Source: WLNJ01 sp037131165
Lineage (GTDB): Bacteria > Actinomycetota > Thermoleophilia > Solirubrobacterales > Solirubrobacteraceae
DNA length: 16,321 bases
Reading direction: 5' to 3'
Assembly: GCA_037131165.1 (NCBI GenBank)
Contig: JBAXRO010000043.1
Coordinates: 1-16,321, forward strand
Shown here one piece after another: positions 6,639 to 12,639 of the stretch. The position numbers and the translations under genes were made by a program. Within the stretch, counting starts at the first letter, position 1. Each line of letters begins with the position of its first letter. The notes beneath the pieces are model-generated. The model had not been told where the DNA came from, did no database searches, and saw only the letters and a program-made list of their open reading frames with translations.

Positions 6639-9269
6639 ATGGGGGCAGCGAGCGCACCGACAGGCGTCACCCCGAGCGGGCTCACCGACCGGGTGTTCGC
6701 TTGGGCGAGACGCCACGAGATGTTCGCCGCCGCAGGGGTCTTCACCGTCATCCTGCTCGGTTTCTTCTACCCGATGCTGATGGGCCAGCAGATCTCCCAG
6801 CAGCACATCCTCTGGGCCGAATGGCCGTGGCGTGCGTTCACCCCGCCGGAGATGACCGCGCCGATCAACGCCAACGAGGGCGATGAGGCGCACACCTTCA
6901 ACCCGCTCTTCCAAGCGGCCCGCCGAGACATCCGCAACGGCGAGATCCCGCTGTGGAACCGCCACAGCTACGGCGGTCACGTGATGCTCGGGGACCAGCA
7001 GACGGCCCTGCTGTTCCCGCTCACATGGCTCGGGGTGATCTTCCCGCTCGCCTGGGCATGGGGGCCGATGATGTTGCTCAAGTTGCTGATCGCTGCGATG
7101 GGGGTCTTCGCGTTCGCACGCGGGATCGGGATCAAACCCTGGGGAGCGATCTTCGCCGGCACCGCGTTCATGCTCTCCGCGCCGATGCTCGGGTGGCTGC
7201 AATGGCCTCACTCGACGGTCTTCGCCCTCTGCGGCTGGCTCTTCCTGGCAACCGATCGACTGACCCGAAGCGGGTCGTGGAAGGACTTCGGCTGGGTCTC
7301 GCTGGTGATTGGCCTGTCGATCTTCGCCGGCCATCCGGAGTCGGCGATCCTCAACTCGCTGGCTGCGTTCGCCTATGCGATCGCCGTGATGCTGGCCGAT
7401 CGCCGACGGCGGGCGACTGCGCTCGTCGGGGTGCGCAAGACGCTGATGTTCATCGGTGCCCAACCGATGGGCCTGTTGATCGCCGGTGCGGCCACGATGC
7501 CGTTCTACGAGGCGTACGTGCTTTCGATCGAGAAGATCGCCCACAAGTACCAGGCAACCCCATGGCTCGACCCTTGGGACCTGCTCCTCTACCTGATGCC
7601 CGACCTGTACGGACGGCCGGGCAAGTGGCCGGTCGTCGGTCGGCTCGACTTCCTCTTCACCTCGACTCTCGTCGACTTCGGGGTCGCGGCGCTCGTATTC
7701 GCAGGCCTCGGTGCCTGGCGGTTGCGCAGCAGCCCGCAGGTCAGGGCGCTGTTGGCGGTCGCCATTCTCGGGGCGATCCTGATGTTCGACATCTTCCCGG
7801 CGGACCACCTGATGAAGATCCCGCCGCTGAACACGGTGATCGTCCAGCGCGTCTACATCTACATCGCCCTCGTCGGCTGCGTGATCGCAGGGGCGGCGCT
7901 GATGTCGCTGCTCAAGAAGCCGCTTTCGGTGCGCGCGGCGATCGGCTGGACAGGGATCCCGTTCGTGCTGGCAGTCGGCTTCCTGGGCTTCCAGGTGGTG
8001 CTCGGCGTCACCTACGGCCCGCGCAGCACGATCAACGACTCGGCGATCCTCAGGCTCGCAGCCGAACTGGTCCTTACGTGCGTCCTGCTGATCCTGATCG
8101 GTCGGGTCCAACCGAGGCTGGCATCGGCCACCGCGGTCCTCGTCTGCGTGATCCAGCTCGCCTACCACACCGATTTGAACATCTGGTTGCCGCCGTCGCA
8201 GGCGCATCCGCCGACGCCGCCGTCGATCAAGTACATGCAGTCCAAGCAGCAGTACCCGGGCCAGTTCCGCACCGGGACGATCAGGACCGGGGTCGAGCTC
8301 AACCTGATGCAGTCGAACGCTGTGGCGATGTACAACCTCGAATCGCTCGAAGGTCACGACCCGCCGATCGCGAAGCGATGGGTCGAGTTCGCCACCAAGG
8401 TCCTCGGTCAGCCCGGCTACCTCGAGCGCTTGCCGGGCGGTCCGGATCCGCGCGATCGTCGTCATCTCAACGTGATCAGGGCGATGAACGTCCGCTACTA
8501 CCTCACGCGGCCCTATGCCACGTACTCGATCCCGGGGTTCGAGGAGGTCTATCGCGGGCCTGACGCCGTGATCTACAAGGACACGCTCGCCCTGCCCCGC
8601 TCTTACGTGGTGCCGGAGATCCGAAAGGGGCCGTTCCAGTTCCAGAAGATGCAGCTGCTCAGCCCGAAGTTCAACCCGCGCAAGACCGCCTACATTCCGC
8701 TGGGCGTCAAGGGTCCGAGGGGGCCGATCGGGCCCTATCGAGGTGCGAGGTCCGAGTGGATTTCCAACCGTTCGATGAAGATCAACGTCCCGAATGGCGG
8801 GGCGGGCTGGCTCGTCGTTGGCAACCCCTACTCGCCTGAGTGGAAGGCCACTGTCGACGGCAAGGAGGTCAAGGTCCACCCGACCAACTTCGCGATGATG
8901 GGCATACCGCTCGAACCCGGCTCCCACGAGGTCGTGATGACCTACAGCTCCGAGGGATTCTGGCTGGGAGTACTGATGTCGCTCGTCGGGTTCCTGGTCA
9001 TCGGCCTGATGATCATCGGCGGGCGGCGCGGTTGGCGGCTCAGGGCGAGGGTCGAGCAGCTGCTCGGCAGGCCGCTCCCGATCCCGGCGTGGGCGGCGGG
9101 ACCGGGTGAGAGGCTCACCGACGAGCAAGTCCAGCAGCGAGCCGACGCAGGCTGGTACGCAAAGGGAATGCGACGGTTCAAGCCCGATTGGAGGGCGGCG
9201 CCGCCCCCGTCAGGAGACAGCGTTGAAATGCCGGAGGAGGGACTCGAACCCCCGACACGCGGATTATGA
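6639..9269 (+). CDS. YfhO-family polytopic membrane protein (GT-C glycosyltransferase-like)
   Basis: An 876-residue membrane protein. It has a first helix at 29-48, roughly ten further hydrophobic segments up to residue 510, a soluble domain at about 515-770, a last helix at 774-795 and a basic cytoplasmic tail. The first loop has EGDEAHTFNP (80-89) followed by GEIPLWN (101-107), the layout of YfhO/GT-C proteins, where an acidic pair in that loop is catalytic; GHPESA (231-236) is also typical. YfhO in Bacillus takes part in glycosylating cell-envelope polymers, so a role in transferring sugars from a lipid carrier outside the membrane is inferred. ATG 6639 gives a sensible N-terminus, while the 6513 start adds a Pro/Arg-rich stretch. 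The final 13 codons and the TGA are encoded by the antisense strand of the tRNA gene at 9229-9302. Confidence 0.9.
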   Translation: MGAASAPTGVTPSGLTDRVFAWARRHEMFAAAGVFTVILLGFFYPMLMGQQISQQHILWAEWPWRAFTPPEMTAPINANEGDEAHTFNPLFQAARRDIRNGEIPLWNRHSYGGHVMLGDQQTALLFPLTWLGVIFPLAWAWGPMMLLKLLIAAMGVFAFARGIGIKPWGAIFAGTAFMLSAPMLGWLQWPHSTVFALCGWLFLATDRLTRSGSWKDFGWVSLVIGLSIFAGHPESAILNSLAAFAYAIAVMLADRRRRATALVGVRKTLMFIGAQPMGLLIAGAATMPFYEAYVLSIEKIAHKYQATPWLDPWDLLLYLMPDLYGRPGKWPVVGRLDFLFTSTLVDFGVAALVFAGLGAWRLRSSPQVRALLAVAILGAILMFDIFPADHLMKIPPLNTVIVQRVYIYIALVGCVIAGAALMSLLKKPLSVRAAIGWTGIPFVLAVGFLGFQVVLGVTYGPRSTINDSAILRLAAELVLTCVLLILIGRVQPRLASATAVLVCVIQLAYHTDLNIWLPPSQAHPPTPPSIKYMQSKQQYPGQFRTGTIRTGVELNLMQSNAVAMYNLESLEGHDPPIAKRWVEFATKVLGQPGYLERLPGGPDPRDRRHLNVIRAMNVRYYLTRPYATYSIPGFEEVYRGPDAVIYKDTLALPRSYVVPEIRKGPFQFQKMQLLSPKFNPRKTAYIPLGVKGPRGPIGPYRGARSEWISNRSMKINVPNGGAGWLVVGNPYSPEWKATVDGKEVKVHPTNFAMMGIPLEPGSHEVVMTYSSEGFWLGVLMSLVGFLVIGLMIIGGRRGWRLRARVEQLLGRPLPIPAWAAGPGERLTDEQVQQRADAGWYAKGMRRFKPDWRAAPPPSGDSVEMPEEGLEPPTRGL

Positions 9270-9302
9270 TTCCGCTGCTCTAACCAGCTGAGCTACTCCG
9301 GC
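9229..9302 (-). tRNA. tRNA-Met (anticodon CAT; elongator-like, tRNA-Ile2 not excluded)
   Basis: A 74-nt cloverleaf is visible: acceptor GCCGGAG/CTCCGGC (7 bp, perfect), D-arm GCTC-AGCTGGTTA-GAGC, anticodon arm GCGGA-ATCATAA-TCCGC with anticodon CAT, variable loop GTGTC, T-arm GGGGG-TTCGAGT-CCCTC (one G-T) and discriminator A. CCA is not encoded (TTTCAACG follows). The perfect 1-72 pair and absence of the GGG/CCC anticodon-stem run argue against an initiator. CAT is also carried by tRNA-Ile2 before lysidine modification; the sequence alone does not fully separate the two. Position 32 is A rather than the usual pyrimidine. The 3' 41 nt overlap the convergent YfhO-like CDS, and the 5' end lies 14 nt after the stop of the upstream oxidase gene. 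Confidence 0.95.
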
Positions 9303-9313
9303 GGGGGTTCGGC

Positions 9314-9319
9314 AGTCTA
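9314..9319 (-). promoter_or_regulatory. Possible -10 element (TAGACT) for the tRNA gene
   Basis: On the minus strand TAGACT matches TANNNT, includes the TAG stop of the oxidase gene and ends 11 nt before the mature tRNA 5' end. It could give the tRNA its own start with a leader of a few nt. No good -35 is visible, so co-transcription with the oxidase gene is an equal alternative. Confidence 0.25.
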
Positions 9320-10438
9320 GTCGGACAGGCGCAACTTGGGCACTACGAGGTCATTCCTGCCCTTCAGCTCGGACGCCTTCGGGCACCCGCTCAGGGCGAG
9401 CGCCCTGTCGAACTCGTCCAGCACCGCCGCGAATGCGGCCTCCACTCCGGCAGCGCCTGCCGCCGCGAGGCCCCAGAGCACGGGTCGCCCGAGCATCACC
9501 GAATCGGCGCCGAGCGAGAGGGCGACGAGAACGTCCGTGCCCCGCCTGATGCCGCCGTCGACGATCACCGCCCCGCTGCCGTCCACTGCCTCAACGACGC
9601 TCTCGAGCACCGAGGCTGTGGCGGGGACGTTGTCGAGCTGCCTTCCCCCGTGGTTCGAGACGACGACTCCCGCGGCTCCGCTGGAGATGGCCGCTTGCGC
9701 GTCGGCGGGGTGGAGGATGCCCTTGACGAGAACGGGCAGCGGAGAGTCGGCGGCGAGCCGCTCGACGTCTCGCCAGGTCAACGACGGGTCGATCAGGTCA
9801 GCCGTGTCCTGCATCGAGATCAGTCCGCTGGCCCCGGCCGCAGACACTCCCGGGACGAGGTTGGCGTCACCGATCGCGAAGCCGGTCCTGCGGTCTCGCT
9901 CCCTCTTGCCAAGGACCGGCAGGTCGGCGGTGAGGACCAGCGCCTCGAAGCCGTTGTCGACCGCCTCAGCCACCAGGTCGGCAGTGACTGCCCTGTCCTT
10001 GAACACGTAGACCTGAAACCACTTGGTTCCCTCTTCGCATCCTGCTGCGACCTCGGCCGGCCTCGCTGTGGCGAGAGTCGAGAGCGTGTAGATCGCGCCG
10101 GCCCGCTCGCACCCCCTCGCGGTTTCGGGCTCGCCGCGCGGGTGCGCGAGCCGGTGGTAAGCGGTCGGAGCGGCAATCAGCGGGTGTGGCCTGCGACTGC
10201 CGAGCAACTCGACCGAGGGATCCCGATCGGCGACGTTGACGAGGACTCGCGGGTGGATCTCCCAGTTCCGCCAGGCAGAGCAGTTGGCAGCCAGGGTCAC
10301 CTCGTCGGCTGCGCCCCCTGAGAAGTAGCCCTTCGGACCCGGTTGGAGCGCCGACTCGAAGCGGTCGCGGAGCTCGGCGAGCGTGCTGCCGGCGATCGGC
10401 TCCGTCAAGCGGTCTTCACGGGGTTGGCGTTGGCCCAT
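9317..10438 (-). CDS. FMN-dependent alpha-hydroxy-acid oxidase/dehydrogenase (LldD / glycolate oxidase family)
   Basis: A 373-residue flavoprotein of the FMN-dependent alpha-hydroxy-acid dehydrogenase family, a TIM barrel that oxidises L-2-hydroxy acids (lactate, glycolate and similar) to 2-oxo acids. Family landmarks are present: substrate tyrosine in GYFSGGAADE (Y38), QVYVFKDR (143-149), PVLGKRERDRR (174-184), the FMN-contacting lysine in VLVKG (K239), catalytic HGGRQLD (H263, R266), and FMN-phosphate motifs DGGIRRGTD (294-302) and GRPVLWGLA (317-325). It should be active; lactate dehydrogenase, lactate monooxygenase and glycolate oxidase cannot be told apart. The start is uncertain: ATG 10438 overlaps the upstream gene by 34 nt with a weak ribosome site, whereas an in-frame TTG at 10408 would give a 4-nt TTGA overlap and a length closer to the family. 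Confidence 0.9.
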   Translation of the reverse strand: MGQRQPREDRLTEPIAGSTLAELRDRFESALQPGPKGYFSGGAADEVTLAANCSAWRNWEIHPRVLVNVADRDPSVELLGSRRPHPLIAAPTAYHRLAHPRGEPETARGCERAGAIYTLSTLATARPAEVAAGCEEGTKWFQVYVFKDRAVTADLVAEAVDNGFEALVLTADLPVLGKRERDRRTGFAIGDANLVPGVSAAGASGLISMQDTADLIDPSLTWRDVERLAADSPLPVLVKGILHPADAQAAISSGAAGVVVSNHGGRQLDNVPATASVLESVVEAVDGSGAVIVDGGIRRGTDVLVALSLGADSVMLGRPVLWGLAAAGAAGVEAAFAAVLDEFDRALALSGCPKASELKGRNDLVVPKLRLSD

Positions 10439-10707
10439 TCGACGATCCGCTCGGAGCCTTGGATGGCCTCGTCGGAATCGGTGACGAGCAGTGGGACCCA
10501 GTTGTTCCCGGTCAGCTTGCGTACCTCACGCCGACCTCTGCTGCGGTTCAGCCAGTCGGGCAGAGGGCCGAGCCCGAAGCACTTGACCACTTCGGGGCGG
10601 TAACCCGCCTCGACGAGGGCGGTGTGCGCCCAGCCGCAGACATGGCCGTGCGGCCTGCTCGGCAGGGGCGGGTTGTTCCATGTTCCGTAACAGACGTAGA
10701 GCTTCAT
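10405..10707 (-). CDS. Small thioredoxin-fold protein (glutaredoxin / GST N-terminal domain-like)
   Basis: A 100-residue protein with the layout of a glutaredoxin/GST N-terminal domain: beta strand MKLYVCYGT, an active-site turn before helix 1 (HGHVCGWAH, C24), VPLLV with the cis-proline position (V71-P72) and GSERIVEWA (84-92), which matches the glutathione-site strand and helix. C24 aligns with the second cysteine of CPxC; the first position is glycine, so it cannot act as a standard dithiol glutaredoxin there. The domain assignment is good; the function is not known. The ATG at 10707 has no Shine-Dalgarno sequence and lies 7 nt after a TACCCT -10 element. A longer in-frame start at 10758 would run into the divergent gene and is rejected. 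It is upstream of, and overlaps, the FMN oxidase gene, so the two are probably co-transcribed. Confidence 0.82.
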   Translation of the reverse strand: MKLYVCYGTWNNPPLPSRPHGHVCGWAHTALVEAGYRPEVVKCFGLGPLPDWLNRSRGRREVRKLTGNNWVPLLVTDSDEAIQGSERIVEWANANPVKTA

Positions 10708-10714
10708 GCGGGGG

Positions 10715-10724
10715 AGGGTACCCT
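10715..10724. promoter_or_regulatory. Palindromic shared -10 element (AGGGTACCCT) for divergent genes
   Basis: The perfect 10-bp palindrome AGGGTACCCT contains TACCCT on both strands (10719-10724 on plus, 10720-10715 on minus), overlapping by the central TA. The plus copy ends 6 nt before the GTG of the formimidoyltransferase gene; the minus copy ends 7 nt before the ATG of the thioredoxin-fold gene. Neither start has a Shine-Dalgarno sequence. The whole intergenic region is 23 bp, so the two promoters must overlap. On the minus side TTGCGC lies 16 bp upstream as a possible -35; no clear -35 is seen on the plus side. Confidence 0.55.
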
Positions 10725-10730
10725 CATCCG

Positions 10731-11621
10731 GTGCCGGCGCAACTGATGGCCGTTCCAAACATCTCCTGTGGGAGGGATCCCGCCGTGATCGAGGCAGTCG
10801 GGCGTGCCTACCGGGATGCCGGTGCGTTGCTGCTCGACACCCACACCGACGTCGACCACGACCGCTCGGTCCACACCCTCGCCGCTCCGCAGGGCGTCCT
10901 CGCCGGCGCAGTGGCGGCCGGAGCGCGGCTGGCGGCCGAGCTCATCGACATCTCGGCCAACACCGGTGTGCATCCCCATGTCGGGGCGCTGGACATCGCT
11001 CCGGTCGTCCACTTGGATGACGCGAGGCGTGGTGCTGCGGTCGCCGAGGCGCTGGTGCTTGGAGGCCTGATCGGCGATGCAGTCGGGATCCCGGTCCTGC
11101 TCTACGGGGAGATGGCTTCCGGGCGCAAACGCTCGGAGATCCGGTCTGGAGGGCTGGAGGAGCTCTCCCGGCTGATCGGCTCGGGCGAGCTGCAGGTCGA
11201 CTTCGGACCCGGGCGGATCGATCCGCGGACAGGAGTGACGATGGTCGGATCGAGAGGGCCGATGGTGGCCTTCAACCTCGTCATGGACGGGTCGGTCACG
11301 CTCGAGCGGGCGCGCGAGGTCGCGGCAGCAGTGAGGGAGGGTGGTGCCAACGGCCTCCCCGGAGTCCGGGCGCTCGGACTCGAGCTCGACCAACAGGGAC
11401 TCGTGCAGGTCAGCGCCAACCTGGAGCGGCCTTGGCAGGCAGGCATCGCCGAGCTGCACTCAGCCGTCTCGGCGCTTGCGCCGGTCAGCCACGGTGAGCT
11501 CGTCGGCCTTGCGCCTCGCTCAGTGCTCGAGCGTGCGCTGGCGGTCGTCGCGATTCCCGGGGCCGACCCCGACCTGCACTCGATCGAGGGTTGTCTAAGG
11601 TTCCACGGGGTGACCGGCTGA
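10731..11621 (+). CDS. ftcD: Glutamate formimidoyltransferase (single-domain)
   Basis: A 296-residue enzyme matching the formiminotransferase domain, which moves the formimino group from N-formimino-L-glutamate, an intermediate of histidine breakdown, to tetrahydrofolate. Conserved blocks: LMAVPNIS (5-12), LIDISANTGVHPHVGALD (71-88) with H81 at the position of the catalytic histidine (His82 in the mammalian enzyme), LLYGE, DFGP and MVGSRGPMVAFNL. No cyclodeaminase domain follows, unlike mammalian FTCD. The usual SEG after VPN is SCG here, replacing a conserved glutamate by C13. GTG 10731 is chosen because it lies 6 nt after the TACCCT -10; ATG 10746 would remove the start of the first beta strand. 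It heads the six-gene operon, and no other histidine-catabolism gene is visible. Confidence 0.88.
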   Translation: MPAQLMAVPNISCGRDPAVIEAVGRAYRDAGALLLDTHTDVDHDRSVHTLAAPQGVLAGAVAAGARLAAELIDISANTGVHPHVGALDIAPVVHLDDARRGAAVAEALVLGGLIGDAVGIPVLLYGEMASGRKRSEIRSGGLEELSRLIGSGELQVDFGPGRIDPRTGVTMVGSRGPMVAFNLVMDGSVTLERAREVAAAVREGGANGLPGVRALGLELDQQGLVQVSANLERPWQAGIAELHSAVSALAPVSHGELVGLAPRSVLERALAVVAIPGADPDLHSIEGCLRFHGVTG

Positions 11622-12001
11622 TGGCAAAGACCAAGCGCAAGCGCAAGACCAAGCACAGGGGCAACGCCGTCGGCATGGTCGAGTCGCGCGGCCGTACCGG
11701 TCGAAGGCCCACCTCAGAGGAGAAGGGCGGGACATCCAAGGGCAGTTCGAAGGACCGCAGCAAGGAGCCGCTTGCCCATCGGCTCGACAGGCCACCGAGC
11801 TGGAAGGGCGCGCTCTTCCGCGCAGTCGTGGCGGCAGGTGCCTTCTTCGGCTTCCTCGTGCTGCTCTTCGACAGGCCTGCGAGACCCTCGGCCGCGATCG
11901 CGGTGATGATGATCGCCGTCTACACGCCACTCGGCTACTTCACGGACATGTGGCTGCACAGGCGTCGGACAAAGCGGAAGGCCGAGGAGGGGAGGAAGTG
12001 A
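11621..12001 (+). CDS. Basic two-TM membrane protein, conserved hypothetical
   Basis: A 126-residue protein starting at ATG 11621, which overlaps the preceding stop by one base (TGATG). The N-terminal 55 residues are strongly basic (MAKTKRKRKTKHRG...) and probably disordered; two membrane helices follow at about 64-83 and 90-110, then a short Lys/Arg-rich tail (HRRRTKRKAEEGRK). By the positive-inside rule both ends face the cytoplasm, where the basic tails could touch nucleic acid or phospholipid head groups. I recall similar basic two-TM proteins from related actinobacteria, but no function is known to me. Location between ftcD and the metallo-hydrolase, inside an operon with two tRNA synthetases, is the only contextual clue. 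Confidence 0.82.
   Translation: MAKTKRKRKTKHRGNAVGMVESRGRTGRRPTSEEKGGTSKGSSKDRSKEPLAHRLDRPPSWKGALFRAVVAAGAFFGFLVLLFDRPARPSAAIAVMMIAVYTPLGYFTDMWLHRRRTKRKAEEGRK
11985..11996 (+). promoter_or_regulatory. Strong ribosome-binding site fixing the GTG start at 11998
   Basis: The purine-rich run GAGGAGGGGAGG lies just before GTG 11998, within the 3' end of the membrane-protein gene. It decides the metallo-hydrolase start in favour of this GTG over an in-frame ATG at 11950. It contrasts with the leaderless transcription-unit starts elsewhere in the window. Confidence 0.7.
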
Positions 12002-12639
12002 GCGAGGTCAGGAGCTTCACCGTCGGACCCGTCCAGGAGAACTGCCACTTCGTTTGGGCGAACGGAAGCGACCGCTGCGTGGTAATCGATCCCGGAGACG
12101 AAGCCCCCAAGCTGCTCGCAGCGCTCGAGGATCTCGGCCTCGGCTGCGACGCGATCCTCCTCACTCACACCCACTTCGACCATGTCGGTGCTGTGGCGCC
12201 GCTCGCCCGGGAAACGGGAGCCGAGGTTTGGTGCCCCGAGATCGAGCGCCCTGTGCTCGCGGACATCATGTCGTTCGTGCCGTGGCCGGGATTCGGACCT
12301 TTCGAGAGCTACGAGGCCGATCACCTGATCCGCGGCGGCGAGAAGCTGGAGCTTGCCGGGCTCGAGTTCGACGTGGTCTTCACACCTGGTCACAGTCCCG
12401 GCCACGTCACCTTCGTGACCGACGGCGGCGAGACCCTGCTCGCCGGAGACGTTCTCTTCCAGGGTTCGGTTGGGCGGACCGACCTGCCGGGGGGCGATTG
12501 GCCGACCCTCGCGCGTTCCATCGCCTCGCTGCTCGAGGCCTACCCCGACAGCGCCGCGGTCCACACCGGGCACGGCCCGTCAACGACCCTCGGGGTGGAG
12601 CGTCGGACGAATCCCTTCCTCGTGGATCTGGTCAGTTGA
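11998..12639 (+). CDS. MBL-fold metallo-hydrolase (glyoxalase II-like)
   Basis: A 213-residue metallo-beta-lactamase-fold hydrolase close to the short glyoxalase-II/YcbL type. Metal ligands are all present: THTHFDH (H57, H59, D61, H62), GHSPGH (H136), AGD (D151) and HTGHG (H192). The segments GSVGRTDLPGGDW (157-169) and STTLGVERRTNPF are typical of this subgroup. Members hydrolyse thioesters such as S-lactoyl-glutathione; in an actinobacterium a different low-molecular-weight thiol is likely, so the substrate is not assigned. The GTG start overlaps the upstream stop as GTGA and has a strong ribosome-binding site. It directly precedes hisS, an arrangement I believe recurs in actinobacteria, but no mechanistic link is known to me. 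Confidence 0.9.
   Translation: MSEVRSFTVGPVQENCHFVWANGSDRCVVIDPGDEAPKLLAALEDLGLGCDAILLTHTHFDHVGAVAPLARETGAEVWCPEIERPVLADIMSFVPWPGFGPFESYEADHLIRGGEKLELAGLEFDVVFTPGHSPGHVTFVTDGGETLLAGDVLFQGSVGRTDLPGGDWPTLARSIASLLEAYPDSAAVHTGHGPSTTLGVERRTNPFLVDLVS

Noticed and set aside
6469..6657. 63-residue N-terminal extension of the FtsH-like protein
   Set aside because: Arg/Pro/Gly-rich without conservation signals, and it crosses the divergent YfhO start and both putative -10 elements.
6363..9128. Very long open frame (921 codons) on the minus strand opposite the YfhO-like gene
   Set aside because: Composition is dominated by Arg, Asp, Glu, Pro and His with no motif or hydrophobic core, which is typical of the antisense of a GC-rich gene. 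The plus strand encodes a clear membrane-protein family.
12054..12635. N-terminal extension of hisS by an upstream in-frame start
   Set aside because: It would translate the metallo-hydrolase gene in the wrong frame. TTG 12636 gives the standard HisRS N-terminus and a TTGA overlap.
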